Shown: positions 30,923 to 40,815 of the stretch, piece after piece
Position numbering within the stretch: the first letter of the stretch is position 1
Layout: each line of letters begins with the position of its first letter
Source: Flavobacteriaceae bacterium
Lineage (GTDB): Bacteria > Bacteroidota > Bacteroidia > Flavobacteriales > Flavobacteriaceae
Assembly (NCBI GenBank): GCA_016780345.1
Contig: JADHLZ010000002.1
Location: 1-64,000 of the forward strand
Reading direction: 5' to 3'
Length of the DNA: 64,000 bases
Made by a program: the position numbers and the translations under genes
The notes under the pieces: model-generated
Databases searched by the model: none
Seen by the model: only the letters and a program-made list of their open reading frames with translations
What the model was told of the DNA's origin: nothing

Positions 30923-33745
30923 TCATTGATATGACTCGATTGGTTCACAAGTACATACTAAATTTCTATCTCCAAATGCATCATCTACTCTTCTAACATA
31001 TGGCCAAAACTTATTTTTTAAAACATGTGAAGTTGGAAATGCAGCTTTTTGTCTTGAATATGAATATTCCCAATTTTCATCAGCAATCATTTTCATTGTA
31101 TGAGGAGCATTTTTTAATAAATCAGGGTTTTCATCAATTTCTTTTCGAATTAAAATCATTGCATCACAAAATCTATTTATTTCGTCCAAATTTTCACTTT
31201 CTGTTGGTTCGATCATCATTGTACCAGGAACTGGAAAAGAAACAGTAGGGGCATGAAAACCATAATCAATTAATCTTTTGGCAATATCCATAACTTCAAT
31301 TCCTTTAGATTTATATTCTCTACAATCTATTATAAGTTCATGTGCTGATCTACCACTTTCCCCTTTGTAAAGGATGTCGTAGTGATTTTCAATTCTATTT
31401 TTAATGTAGTTTGCATTAAGTATAGCGTATTGAGTTGATAATTTCAAACCTTCAGCACCTAGCATTTTTATATATCCGTATGAAATTACACACGCTAATG
31501 CAGATCCCCATGGAGCCCCAGAAATAGATTTTATACTATTTTTTGAACTAACATTAATTATTGGATTGTTTGGCAGAAAAGGAACCAAGTGTTTTGCAAC
31601 ACATATTGGTCCAACCCCAGGTCCACCTCCTCCGTGAGGAATTGCAAATGTTTTATGAAGATTTAAATGACAAACATCTGCGCCAATGATGTAAGGATTA
31701 GTTAAACCCACCTGTGCGTTCATATTAGCACCATCCATGTAAACTTGTCCTCCGTGTTTATGAATGGTTCCCGTAATCTCTTGAATAGAAGACTCAAACA
31801 CTCCATGAGTAGATGGATAGGTTATCATTAATGCAGCCAAATTTTCTTTATGTATTTCAGCTTTTTCTTTTAATTCATCGACATTAATATTTCCGTGTTT
31901 ATCTGTTCCAATAACTACTACTTTCATTCCCGCCATCACAGCAGAGGCTGGATTAGTTCCGTGAGCAGATGATGGAATTAAGCATATATTTCTGTGTCCG
32001 TTAGATGTACTTTTTAAATATTCTCTAATTACCATGAGTCCAGCATATTCTCCTTGAGCACCTGAGTTCGGTTGTAAAGAAGTTCCACTAAAGCCTGTAA
32101 TTTCGTTTAATTGTCTTTCAAGTTTCTTTAGAAGTTTTTGATATCCTAACGCTTGATCTAAAGGAACAAAAGGATGAATATTATTCCATTTACTCAAACT
32201 TATAGGTAACATTTCTGATGCTGCATTAAGTTTCATAGTACAAGAACCTAAAGAAATCATGGAATGAGTCAGGGACAAGTCTTTTCTTTCTAAGTTTTTA
32301 ATATATCTCATTAATGCTGTCTCTGATTGATATTTATTAAAAACCTCTGAGAGCATGAAATTAGACTTTCTGATTAATTCATCAGGAATTTTTAAGCATT
32401 GTTCACTGAATTCTATTTCAAATAAGTCGATATTAAGAGATTTTGCAATTGTGTCTACAATACTTTGAATGTCTTTGATCGAAGTGGCTTCATTTATCGA
32501 TATTGATATTTCATTGTCGTTTATATAGTTAAAATTTATTTTATTAATTAAAGCAATCTTTTTAATTTTATTAGAGGGTAGTTCAAACCTTAAAGTATCA
32601 AAGTAAAATTTGTTTAACTGTTTTACTCCAATTCTTCCAAGGTTATTTTCAAGTAAAACGGCAAGGTTATGAATATTTCTTGCGATTTCTTTTAACCCTT
32701 CAGGTCCATGGAAAACACCATACATTCCTGCCATTACAGCTAGTAAAACCTGTGAGGTACAAATATTTGAAGTCGCTCTATCTCTTTTAATATGTTGTTC
32801 TCTAGTTTGTAATGCCATTCTTAATGAAGGTTCATTGCCAGCATCTTTTGTAACACCAATGATTCTTCCTGGAATTGACCTTTTGTATTCATCTTTTGTA
32901 GCAAAAAATGCTGCATGAGGGCCACCATAACCCAAAGGAATTCCAAATCTTTGTGAAGTTCCAACTACAACGTCAGCGCCAAATTTTGAAGGTTCCTCTA
33001 GTAAACAAAGTGAAAGTAAATCTGCTGCTATTACAATTTTAATATTGTTTTCAATTGCTTTAGAACAATATTTCTTAATATCTATAATGTTTCCATAAAC
33101 ACCAGGATATTGAATTATACATCCATATACTTGTTCATCATGATCAAAAGAGTTAATATCATCTTTAATGATATTAATTCCAAGAGGTTCAGCTCTAGTT
33201 TCAAGTAAACTGATAGTCTGGGGAAGAGTATTGGAAGAAACAAAAAACTTATTAACATTATTTTTTATTTGATCTTTTGATCTTAGACTAAACAACATTG
33301 TCATTGCTTCAGCAGCTGCAGTACTTTCATCAAGTAAAGATGCATTAGCAAGATCCATTCCAGTCAAATCTGAAATAATAGTTTGATAGTTTAGAAGAGC
33401 TTCCATTCTTCCTTGAGATATTTCAGCCTGGTAGGGAGTATATGCAGTGTACCAACTAGGATTTTCTAAAATATTTCTTTTAATTACTGATGGAACGATT
33501 GACTGATTATACCCCATTCCTATATAAGTTTTAAATATCTTATTTTTTTTGCCAAGTTTTTCAATATGATTTAGATATTCATACTCACTCATAGGTTTAT
33601 TTAAATTCAAATCCTTTTTTAATCTAATATTCTCAGGAATAGTTTGAGATATTAGGTTTTCAATATTTTCAACACCTATATATTCAAGCATTTTTAATTT
33701 GTCCTCGTAATTAATTCCTATATGTCTTTTAGAAAAACTGTTCAT
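30923..33745 (-). CDS. gcvP: Glycine dehydrogenase (decarboxylating), P-protein
   Basis: The 940-residue fused P-protein of the glycine cleavage system; N-terminal half (RHIG...YIGMGYNQS...) and C-terminal half (DGANMNAQVGL) are both complete. The PLP lysine is in LNLHKTFAIPHGGGGPG near residue 697. With GcvT, GcvH and Lpd it splits glycine into CO2, ammonia and methylene-THF. None of the partners is nearby. A glycine riboswitch is not seen in the 125-base upstream region, which is AT-rich and unstructured. Confidence 0.98.
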   Translation of the reverse strand: MNSFSKRHIGINYEDKLKMLEYIGVENIENLISQTIPENIRLKKDLNLNKPMSEYEYLNHIEKLGKKNKIFKTYIGMGYNQSIVPSVIKRNILENPSWYTAYTPYQAEISQGRMEALLNYQTIISDLTGMDLANASLLDESTAAAEAMTMLFSLRSKDQIKNNVNKFFVSSNTLPQTISLLETRAEPLGINIIKDDINSFDHDEQVYGCIIQYPGVYGNIIDIKKYCSKAIENNIKIVIAADLLSLCLLEEPSKFGADVVVGTSQRFGIPLGYGGPHAAFFATKDEYKRSIPGRIIGVTKDAGNEPSLRMALQTREQHIKRDRATSNICTSQVLLAVMAGMYGVFHGPEGLKEIARNIHNLAVLLENNLGRIGVKQLNKFYFDTLRFELPSNKIKKIALINKINFNYINDNEISISINEATSIKDIQSIVDTIAKSLNIDLFEIEFSEQCLKIPDELIRKSNFMLSEVFNKYQSETALMRYIKNLERKDLSLTHSMISLGSCTMKLNAASEMLPISLSKWNNIHPFVPLDQALGYQKLLKKLERQLNEITGFSGTSLQPNSGAQGEYAGLMVIREYLKSTSNGHRNICLIPSSAHGTNPASAVMAGMKVVVIGTDKHGNINVDELKEKAEIHKENLAALMITYPSTHGVFESSIQEITGTIHKHGGQVYMDGANMNAQVGLTNPYIIGADVCHLNLHKTFAIPHGGGGPGVGPICVAKHLVPFLPNNPIINVSSKNSIKSISGAPWGSALACVISYGYIKMLGAEGLKLSTQYAILNANYIKNRIENHYDILYKGESGRSAHELIIDCREYKSKGIEVMDIAKRLIDYGFHAPTVSFPVPGTMMIEPTESENLDEINRFCDAMILIRKEIDENPDLLKNAPHTMKMIADENWEYSYSRQKAAFPTSHVLKNKFWPYVRRVDDAFGDRNLVCTCEPIESYQ

Positions 33746-33870
33746 TGATAAAAATTAAATTTTCTATAAAAATAACTAATATGAACTACATTAATTTATA
33801 ATTTTAAAACTTTGATATGAAAGTTTTTAACTTAATTATTAATAGAGTTTAAGTTTATGTTTTTTAGCCT

Positions 33871-34683
33871 GTGGTTTTACTAAAAAATTTATTTGATTTT
33901 TATATAAAATCTAGTTTTCATTTGAGTATAAGTGTTGTTTCTTTGTATTGCGTCAGTGCTTATAAACAAAAATTAGATCTCAGTTTTTTGTTAATAATTT
34001 TTTTATTCTGTTCCGCATTAATTACATACAATTTTATTAAATATTGGTCTATTAATAAATACAGTCTAAAAACAAATAAATCGATAGTAAATAGTATCAA
34101 AATATTAAGTTTTTTTAGTCTTATTATTTTGTTGATTTTGTGTTTTTTTTTAAATATTGAAACAATTCTATTTGCTGCATTTTTATTTTTAATCTGTTTG
34201 TTATATACTTTTCCTTTAGCATTTTCAAAATCCAATCTTAGAAGTGTTGGTAAAATTAAACTGTTTTTAGTTGCTTTTTGTTGGTCTGCTGCTACAATTG
34301 TTTTACCAGCTGTAGAAAGTCAAATTCAAAATTTTAATTTAACGTTATCTCTGGCAATTCAATTTTTTATACTAATAATTATTTATACTATTCCATTTGA
34401 AATAAGAGATATGAAATATGACTCTAAAGATTTGAAAACAATTCCTCAAATATTAGGAATTAAAAACTCTAAAAGATTGGCTTATTTACTTATTGCTATA
34501 TTTTACCTTCTTTCATTAGAAAACTTTTCAATTAATTTATTAAAAGAGTCTGATTTATTAATATCTATGATTTTGATATTACTAATTTATTTAACAAAAG
34601 AAAATCAATCTAAATATTTTGCAAGTTTCTGGGTTGAGTCAGTACCAATTTATTGGGTTTTAATAATCCTTATAATTAATTAA
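33871..34683 (+). CDS. UbiA-like prenyltransferase family membrane protein, degenerate
   Basis: A 270-residue protein with seven to eight hydrophobic segments, read from a GTG at 33871 (the nearby ATG at 33857 is out of frame and closes after eight codons). The second UbiA aspartate motif is recognisable: [21 protein letters not shown]. The first NDxxDxxxD motif corresponds to [10 protein letters not shown] and has no aspartate, so standard Mg-diphosphate binding is doubtful. In related Flavobacteriia a UbiA-like gene is common beside purE/purK, here in the same position. It converges with purE, overlapping by 8 bases. Confidence 0.66.
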   Translation: MVLLKNLFDFYIKSSFHLSISVVSLYCVSAYKQKLDLSFLLIIFLFCSALITYNFIKYWSINKYSLKTNKSIVNSIKILSFFSLIILLILCFFLNIETILFAAFLFLICLLYTFPLAFSKSNLRSVGKIKLFLVAFCWSAATIVLPAVESQIQNFNLTLSLAIQFFILIIIYTIPFEIRDMKYDSKDLKTIPQILGIKNSKRLAYLLIAIFYLLSLENFSINLLKESDLLISMILILLIYLTKENQSKYFASFWVESVPIYWVLIILIIN

Positions 34684-35152
34684 TAGAATCTTTAAGGACT
34701 TTGTTTTTTAACTCAATCTTAAATTTTAAAATCTTTTTTGAAATTTTAGAATCATTAATGCCAATAATTTTTGCAGCTAGAATTCCAGCATTTTTAGCGC
34801 CATTTAGCGCGACTGTCGCCACTGGCACACCTCCAGGCATTTGAAGTATTGACAAAATTGAATCCCATCCATCAATAGAATTTCTTGATTTAATAGGTAC
34901 ACCAATCACAGGAAGAGGACTAATTGATGCTATCATACCAGGAAGATGTGCTGCACCCCCAGCTCCTGCGATAATAACTGAAAACCCATTTAAGTGAGCA
35001 TTTTTACCATATTCCATCATTTTTTCAGGTGTTCTATGTGCTGATACTATTTCTACTTCATTTTTAATACCAAATTCGTTTAAAATATCAACAGCTTCTT
35101 TCATCACTGGATAGTCTGATTTACTTCCCATAATAATTCCAACTTTTCCCAT
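34676..35152 (-). CDS. purE: N5-carboxyaminoimidazole ribonucleotide mutase
   Basis: Class I PurE, 158 residues, converting N5-CAIR to CAIR in purine synthesis. Motifs: [12 protein letters not shown] at the N-terminus, [27 protein letters not shown] and the PVIGVPI segment. The purK stop is two bases away, so the two consecutive enzymes form an operon. Confidence 0.97.
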   Translation of the reverse strand: MGKVGIIMGSKSDYPVMKEAVDILNEFGIKNEVEIVSAHRTPEKMMEYGKNAHLNGFSVIIAGAGGAAHLPGMIASISPLPVIGVPIKSRNSIDGWDSILSILQMPGGVPVATVALNGAKNAGILAAKIIGINDSKISKKILKFKIELKNKVLKDSIN

Positions 35153-35154
35153 AT

Positions 35155-36297
35155 TTAAACAGCTTTAATTTTAATTAATTCTTTAATATTTTTTGCCTTT
35201 TTCAAACCTTCTTTTAAATCATTATCGACAACTGTAATATGACCCATTTTTCTATTTGGTTTTGTCTTCTTTTTACCATAAATATGAATTTTAACGTTAT
35301 TATATTTCATAGCTTCTTCAATTCCTTCATATATGACATTTCCAGAATATCCGTTTGATCCTACTAAGTTAGCCATAATTGCATAAAAATTTGATTTAGA
35401 ACATCCTAGAGGAAGATTTAGAATTGAATTAATATGTTGATCAAATTGCGAATTAATACAATTTTCAATAGAATAGTGAGCACTATTATGAGGTCTTGGA
35501 GCAACTTCATTTACTAAAATTTCCTCATTTTCTGTTAAAAACATTTCAACAGCTAATAAACCTACTTGTTTAAATGAATTAGAAACATTTAATGCTATCT
35601 GTTTTGCTTTTTCACTTACATCTTCATTAATTTGAGCTGGACATATTACAAATTCAACTTGATTTGAAATTTCATTAAACATCATTTCGACAATTGGAAA
35701 AATCTCAATTTCTCCACTTTCATTTCTAGCAATGGTAGTAGCCAATTCTTTTTTAAATGGAATCATTTTTTCAATTATAAATTCACCTTCTGGTAAATCT
35801 TTAAGATCTTCTTCTGTCTTTAAAACCTTAACACCATAACCATCATATCCAAATTTTGTTTTTTTCCACACACATGGAAATTTAAGATTATTAACATTTA
35901 AGTTAGAAAGTGAGCTATAGTAAGAGAAACTTGCAGTTGGAATATTATTTTTAATTAAAAATTCTTTTTGAAGATTCTTGTCTTGAATGATTCTTAGTGT
36001 AGATGAATTAGGGAAAACCTTAATTCCTTCATTTTCAAGCTTCTTTAGCGCATCAATATTTATGTGTTCAATTTCATAAGTTACTAAATCACATTGTTTT
36101 CCAAAATCATAAACAGAATTAAAATCCATTAAATCTCCTTTAGTAAAACTAGAACATAAGTTTCTACATGGTGAATCGTCACTTGGATCCAATATGTTTG
36201 TTTTTATACTTAGCCTTGAAGTCACTTGACACAACATTTTACCTAACTGTCCTCCTCCAATAATTCCTAATGTAAAATTTGATGCTAAGTAGTTCAT
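35155..36297 (-). CDS. purK: 5-(carboxyamino)imidazole ribonucleotide synthase
   Basis: ATP-grasp enzyme making N5-CAIR from AIR, bicarbonate and ATP. Translation from the ATG at 36297 gives 380 residues; an earlier ATG at 36324 adds nine residues not seen in the family. Motifs: [16 protein letters not shown]-grasp [56 protein letters not shown]. It is two bases upstream of purE and divergent from adk (99 bases apart). Confidence 0.96.
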   Translation of the reverse strand: MNYLASNFTLGIIGGGQLGKMLCQVTSRLSIKTNILDPSDDSPCRNLCSSFTKGDLMDFNSVYDFGKQCDLVTYEIEHINIDALKKLENEGIKVFPNSSTLRIIQDKNLQKEFLIKNNIPTASFSYYSSLSNLNVNNLKFPCVWKKTKFGYDGYGVKVLKTEEDLKDLPEGEFIIEKMIPFKKELATTIARNESGEIEIFPIVEMMFNEISNQVEFVICPAQINEDVSEKAKQIALNVSNSFKQVGLLAVEMFLTENEEILVNEVAPRPHNSAHYSIENCINSQFDQHINSILNLPLGCSKSNFYAIMANLVGSNGYSGNVIYEGIEEAMKYNNVKIHIYGKKKTKPNRKMGHITVVDNDLKEGLKKAKNIKELIKIKAV

Positions 36298-36369
36298 TAG
36301 ATCTATTTTCAGGCAAAAATACATTAAAATGTTATTACGTATAAAATTATTTAAATATTGATTTTAAGG

Positions 36370-36377
36370 TATATTTG
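36370..36377 (+). promoter_or_regulatory. Candidate -7 box for adk operon
   Basis: TATATTTG, exact match to TAnnTTTG, lies 19 bases before the adk ATG at 36397. It would drive adk, obgE, mpl and the HAD gene. No clear -33 TTG is seen at 19-20 bases upstream. Confidence 0.45.
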
Positions 36378-36396
36378 TTTTATTAATTTAAGTAGA

Positions 36397-36972
36397 ATGA
36401 TTAATTTAATTTTATTTGGCAAGCCTGGGTCAGGAAAAGGAACTCAAGCAAAGTTTGTAAAAGAAAAATATGATTTAGTTCACATTTCTACCGGAGATGT
36501 TTTTAGGTTTAATATATCAAAAAACACAGATTTAGGTTTATTAGCAAAATCTTACATGGAAAAGGGTGATTTAGTACCTGATGAAGTAACTATTAAAATG
36601 CTTGAATCTGAGGTAGAAAATTTTCCTAACGCGAAAGGCTTTATTTTTGATGGATTTCCAAGAACAACTACTCAAGCTCAAATTTTAGATAATTTTTTAG
36701 ATTCAAAAAACATGAGTATTTCAATGACCATTGCATTAGATGTTGATGAAGATTTATTAATAGATAGATTAATAAAAAGAGGAAAAGAAAGTGGAAGAAT
36801 AGATGATCAAGATAGATCGAAAATTCAAAATAGATTTGATGAATATAACAATAAAACTGCCCCATTAATCAATTTTTATAAAGCTCAAAATAAGTTTTTT
36901 AAAGTTAATGGAGTAGGAGATGTTGATCAGATTAGCAATAGAATATTTAATACTATTGAAAAAAAAACCTGA
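36397..36972 (+). CDS. adk: Adenylate kinase
   Basis: Interconverts AMP, ADP and ATP. From the ATG at 36397 it is 191 residues, the short-LID form usual in Flavobacteriia. P-loop [10 protein letters not shown] (8-17), AMP site STGDVFR and [10 protein letters not shown], short [16 protein letters not shown]. An upstream in-frame start would add 13 unrelated residues. It overlaps obgE in a TGATG junction, showing coupling. The hypoxanthine phosphoribosyltransferase found fused or beside adk in some relatives is absent. Confidence 0.96.
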   Translation: MINLILFGKPGSGKGTQAKFVKEKYDLVHISTGDVFRFNISKNTDLGLLAKSYMEKGDLVPDEVTIKMLESEVENFPNAKGFIFDGFPRTTTQAQILDNFLDSKNMSISMTIALDVDEDLLIDRLIKRGKESGRIDDQDRSKIQNRFDEYNNKTAPLINFYKAQNKFFKVNGVGDVDQISNRIFNTIEKKT

Positions 36973-37979
36973 TGACTGAAGGTAATTTCGTAGATTATGT
37001 CAAGATTAATATTTCCTCTGGAAATGGAGGAAAAGGTTCAGCTCATTTTAGACGTGAAAAATTCATAACGAAAGGTGGACCTGATGGAGGAGATGGTGGT
37101 AGAGGAGGTAATGTTATTATTATTTCAGATAAGTCATTATGGACTCTATATCATTTTAAATTTCAGAAACATTTTAAATGTGGTCATGGAGGTGATGGAT
37201 CAAAAAATAGAAGTACCGGTTCTGATGGAAAAGATGTAAAAATAAAAGTTCCTTTAGGCACAGTTATTAAGGATGCTGAATCAAATAAAATAATTTATGA
37301 AACAATTGAGGATGGGGAGGAAAAAATTATTTTAGAAGGAGGAAAAGGTGGTTTGGGAAATTGGAATTTTAGATCGTCTACAAATCAAGCTCCTAGATAT
37401 TCACAACCTGGACTTAAAGGAAAAGAGATGCAACTTACTTTAGAGCTTAAATTATTGGCAGATGTTGGTTTAGTTGGACTTCCAAATGTTGGAAAATCTA
37501 CTTTATTGAAAACACTAACTTCAGCTAAACCCAAAATTGGCAATTATGAGTTTACTACATTAAAACCAAATTTAGGTATTGTTGAATATAGAAATTTTAA
37601 ATCATTTGTTATTGCTGATATTCCAGGAATAATTGAGGGTGCCTCTGAAGGCAAAGGTCTTGGTCATTATTTTTTAAGACATATTGAAAGAAATTCAGTT
37701 TTGTTGTTTTTGCTTTCGGCAGATTCCAAAGATATTGTTAAAGAATATGAAGTCTTATTAAATGAATTAAAAAAATACAATCCAGAACTTATTGATAAAC
37801 AAAGGTTGATAGCCATTTCTAAATCTGATCTTATAAATCAAAAAGATGTAGAAAAAATAAAAAATAAGATTTCCTCTTGTATTAAAAATATTCCTTTCGA
37901 GTTTATTTCTTCTGTTTCTAACAAAGGTCTTGTCGAAATAAAAGATATGATGTGGAAAGTATTGAATGAAGATGTGTAA
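36972..37979 (+). CDS. obgE: GTPase ObgE/CgtA
   Basis: A 335-residue ribosome-associated GTPase. The N-terminal Obg fold is glycine-rich ([31 protein letters not shown] pattern), followed by the G domain with P-loop GLPNVGKST near 166-174, [17 protein letters not shown] (G3) and SKSD (G4). The C-terminal OCT domain of some homologues is lacking. It takes part in large-subunit assembly and stress response. Confidence 0.97.
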   Translation: MTEGNFVDYVKINISSGNGGKGSAHFRREKFITKGGPDGGDGGRGGNVIIISDKSLWTLYHFKFQKHFKCGHGGDGSKNRSTGSDGKDVKIKVPLGTVIKDAESNKIIYETIEDGEEKIILEGGKGGLGNWNFRSSTNQAPRYSQPGLKGKEMQLTLELKLLADVGLVGLPNVGKSTLLKTLTSAKPKIGNYEFTTLKPNLGIVEYRNFKSFVIADIPGIIEGASEGKGLGHYFLRHIERNSVLLFLLSADSKDIVKEYEVLLNELKKYNPELIDKQRLIAISKSDLINQKDVEKIKNKISSCIKNIPFEFISSVSNKGLVEIKDMMWKVLNEDV

Positions 37980-37997
37980 ATTTTATTATAGTTGCAT

Positions 37998-39359
37998 ATG
38001 AATATTCATTTTATAGCAATTGGAGGTAGTGCAATGCACAATTTAGCTATAGCTTTACATCTAAAAGGGCATCGTATTTCAGGAAGTGATGATTCTATTT
38101 TTGAACCATCTAAATCAAGATTAGAAAAATATGGTCTTCTTCCTGAAAAAACAGGATGGGATGCAGAAATAATTAAGAAAGATTTAGATTGTGTCATCCT
38201 TGGAATGCACGCTAAAAACGATAATCCTGAGCTATTAGAAGCTATAAATAAATCAATAAAAATTTATTCCTACCCTGAATTTATCTTTGAGATGTCAAAA
38301 AACAAAACAAGGGTTGTTATTGGCGGAAGTCATGGTAAAACATCAATTACTGCAATGGTTTTACATGTTTTAAAAGAAAACGATATTTCAGTTGACTATA
38401 TGGTTGGTGCTCAATTAAAAGGCTTTGATACAATGGTAAATATTAACGATGATAATGAATTTATGTTATTAGAAGGAGATGAATATCTTTCTTCTCCGAT
38501 CGATAGAAGACCAAAATTTCATATTTATAAACCTAATATTGCACTACTAAGTGGGATCTCATGGGATCATATCAATGTTTTTCCGACTAAGGAGGATTAT
38601 AAAAAGCAATTTGAAATATTTCTTGAAACTATCACCTCTGGAGGTGTAATTGTTTATAATAGTTCTGATTCTGAAGTTGATGAATTAGTAAATAATTGTT
38701 CTAATTCAATACGAAAGCTTGATTACAAAATTCCTAATTATTTTATTGATAATGGAATTTCTTATTTATCAACCGATGAGGGTGATTTACCCTTGAAGTT
38801 TTTTGGTGAACATAATTTACTTAATCTATCAGGAGCAAAAATTATTTGTCAGTTAATGGGTGTTCAAGAAGAAGAGTTTTATCAATCTATTTTAACTTTT
38901 GAAGGAGCAGATAAACGATTGGAACCATTATTATTTTTAAAAGACAGGGCTTTTTATAAAGATTTTGCTCACTCACCCAGTAAAGTTAGGGCAACCAATG
39001 ATGCTTTAAAAAATCAATTTAAAGAAAGAAAATTAATTTCACTATTTGAACTACATACGTTCAGTAGTTTAAATGAAAATTTTATTAGTGAATACAAAGA
39101 TTCTTTAATTAATGCTGATATTAAAATTATATATTATGACCCTAATATTGCTAAAAAGAAAGGACATGAGTCTCTAAGTGATAATAAAATCAAAGAAGCA
39201 TTCAATGATAATCAACTAATTGTTTTTTCAAAATCTGAAGATCTAAAAATGTACTTATTTGAACAAAGTTATTTCCAAACAAATCTTCTTTTCATGAGTT
39301 CAGGAAATTATGCATCTCTGGATTTGGATGAAATAAAATTTTTTTTAACAAACAATTGA
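37998..39359 (+). CDS. mpl: Mpl-type peptidoglycan recycling ligase
   Basis: A Mur-ligase family enzyme that joins UDP-MurNAc to recycled L-Ala-gamma-D-Glu-meso-Dap. From the ATG at 37998 it is 453 residues (an earlier TTG would add two). Motifs: IHFIAIGGSAMHNLAIAL (N-terminal UDP-MurNAc domain, GGSAM variant of GIGGxGM), P-loop VIGGSHGKTSITAM, GDEYLSS, and DFAHSPSKVRA (the C-terminal-domain H-P motif). The GGSAMHN start is characteristic of Mpl rather than MurC. It lies 18 bases after obgE. Confidence 0.88.
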   Translation: MNIHFIAIGGSAMHNLAIALHLKGHRISGSDDSIFEPSKSRLEKYGLLPEKTGWDAEIIKKDLDCVILGMHAKNDNPELLEAINKSIKIYSYPEFIFEMSKNKTRVVIGGSHGKTSITAMVLHVLKENDISVDYMVGAQLKGFDTMVNINDDNEFMLLEGDEYLSSPIDRRPKFHIYKPNIALLSGISWDHINVFPTKEDYKKQFEIFLETITSGGVIVYNSSDSEVDELVNNCSNSIRKLDYKIPNYFIDNGISYLSTDEGDLPLKFFGEHNLLNLSGAKIICQLMGVQEEEFYQSILTFEGADKRLEPLLFLKDRAFYKDFAHSPSKVRATNDALKNQFKERKLISLFELHTFSSLNENFISEYKDSLINADIKIIYYDPNIAKKKGHESLSDNKIKEAFNDNQLIVFSKSEDLKMYLFEQSYFQTNLLFMSSGNYASLDLDEIKFFLTNN

Positions 39360-39362
39360 CTT

Positions 39363-40049
39363 GTGGATTCAGTTAAACATATTTTTTTTGATTTAGATCA
39401 TACTCTTTGGGATTTTGAAAAAAATTCTGCCTTAACTTTCAAGTATTTGTTAGAAAAGTACAATATAAATGTTTCTCTTAATAGTTTTTTAACTGTTTAT
39501 ATGCCTATAAATTTTTCACTCTGGGACTTATATAGAGATGAAAAAATAACTAAAGAATATTTAAGATTCAATAGGTTAAAATCTACTTTTGACAAATTAA
39601 ATATAAATGTAAATTCAAATATAATTGATAAGATCTCTGAGGACTACATCAAGCATCTTCCAGATAACAATTATTTACTACCCAACACCTTTAGAGTTTT
39701 AGAATATTTATTTCCTAAATATACCTTACATATAATTACAAACGGATTTAAAGAGGTGCAGAACTCTAAAATTATAAATTCTGGTTTAAATAAATATTTT
39801 AGCTGCATTATAGATTCAGAAACGGTTGGTGTAAAAAAACCTCATTCTAAAATTTTTAAACATGCTTTTTTAATTTCAAATTCAAATCAATTGAACGAAT
39901 GTTTGATGATTGGAGATAGTTTAGAAGCTGATGTTAAAGGTGCATTAAATTTTGGATTTAATGCAATTCATTTAACCTCTTCTGAACCGAAGAATAATGG
40001 TGAGTACTTGACTATTAAGAACTTAATTGAGTTAAAAAAAATATTATAA
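39363..40049 (+). CDS. YjjG-type HAD phosphatase (noncanonical pyrimidine nucleotidase)
   Basis: A 228-residue HAD hydrolase starting at GTG. HAD motif I is FFDLDHTLWDFEKNS (D10, D12), motif II is IITNG, motif III GVKKPHSKIF, motif IV IGDSLEADVKGALNFG. The WDF and N in motif I are features of YjjG nucleotidases that clear damaged pyrimidine nucleoside monophosphates. It begins 3 bases after mpl and converges with rlmB, overlapping by 6 bases. Confidence 0.88.
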   Translation: MDSVKHIFFDLDHTLWDFEKNSALTFKYLLEKYNINVSLNSFLTVYMPINFSLWDLYRDEKITKEYLRFNRLKSTFDKLNINVNSNIIDKISEDYIKHLPDNNYLLPNTFRVLEYLFPKYTLHIITNGFKEVQNSKIINSGLNKYFSCIIDSETVGVKKPHSKIFKHAFLISNSNQLNECLMIGDSLEADVKGALNFGFNAIHLTSSEPKNNGEYLTIKNLIELKKIL

Positions 40050-40751
40050 TATTTTAGAAAGTTCAGAAATAAAAATTGCAGATGCAACAGAAACATTAAG
40101 GGATTCTACCTTTCCTTTCATTGGAATTTTTAAAGTTTGATCACTTAATTTTAGAATAGATTTTGAAATACCTTTCCCTTCAGAACCCATTACAATTGAT
40201 GTTTTTTTATTGAATTTATGATTGAAAATTGACACACTGCTTTTTTCATCTGCAGAAACAATCTTTATAGAGTTTGCTTTAAGAAGAAAAATGGCATCCT
40301 TAATATGATTTATTTTAAATATAGGTAGATTAAATATTGCTCCTGATGATGCTTTGATTGTTTCGCCATTTATTGGAGAACTTCCAGATTTAGAAACAAT
40401 GATTCCATTAATTCCAAAACATTCACATGTTCTAACAATTGCACCAAAATTTTTTGTATCAGTTATGTTATCAAGAATTAAAAAATTATAATTACCTTTT
40501 TCTATAAAGGATTCAAGTGAAATCAAATCATATATTTCAACCGGAGAAATTCTAGCAACAATACCTTGATGTATTCCTTTTGCAAGTTTGTTTAATTTTT
40601 CAACTGGAACAAAGGATATATTAATATTTTTTTTATTAATTTTTTGTAAAATATTATCCATTGACTGATTTTTTCTATCAATAAAAATTTTATCAATCTG
40701 AGTGTTCTTTTCAATCGCTTCAAGTACTGATCTTTTGCCAAAAATAATCAT
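40044..40751 (-). CDS. rlmB: 23S rRNA (guanosine-2251)-2'-O-methyltransferase
   Basis: A SpoU/TrmH-family (SPOUT) methyltransferase of 235 residues with the N-terminal L30e-like domain (MIIFGKRSVLEAIEKN). Motif 1 is NFLILDNITDTKNFGAIVRTCECFG (pattern), motif 2 IVMGSEGKGIS, motif 3 LKIPMKGKVESLNVSVASAIF, which form the trefoil-knot SAM site. The family 2'-O-methylates G2251 in the ribosomal P-loop. A terminator upstream separates it from the SusD gene. Confidence 0.9.
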   Translation of the reverse strand: MIIFGKRSVLEAIEKNTQIDKIFIDRKNQSMDNILQKINKKNINISFVPVEKLNKLAKGIHQGIVARISPVEIYDLISLESFIEKGNYNFLILDNITDTKNFGAIVRTCECFGINGIIVSKSGSSPINGETIKASSGAIFNLPIFKINHIKDAIFLLKANSIKIVSADEKSSVSIFNHKFNKKTSIVMGSEGKGISKSILKLSDQTLKIPMKGKVESLNVSVASAIFISELSKIL

Positions 40752-40765
40752 ACAACATTATTTAT

Positions 40766-40795
40766 AAAAAAAACACTCCCGTGGGAGTGTTTTTT
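40766..40795 (-). terminator. Rho-independent terminator after susD (symmetrical)
   Basis: ACACTCCC (40773-40780) pairs with GGGAGTGT (40783-40790) in an 8-base stem, extended by an A-run (40766-40772) opposite T's (40791-40795). In the minus direction the stem is followed by a U-tract, placing it 26 bases beyond the susD-like stop. Because it is symmetrical it could also work in plus direction for readthrough from the HAD gene. Confidence 0.82.
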
Positions 40796-40815
40796 ATTTA
40801 ATTAAATATCAATAT

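Noticed and set aside
33746..33870. Possible glycine riboswitch upstream of gcvP
   Set aside because: The region is short, nearly all A/T and lacks the paired aptamer structure and the conserved G-rich elements of glycine riboswitches.
40766..40795. Symmetrical hairpin as an operator
   Set aside because: The stem with A- and T-runs on both sides is the classical bidirectional terminator shape, and it lies between two gene ends/starts where a terminator is expected.
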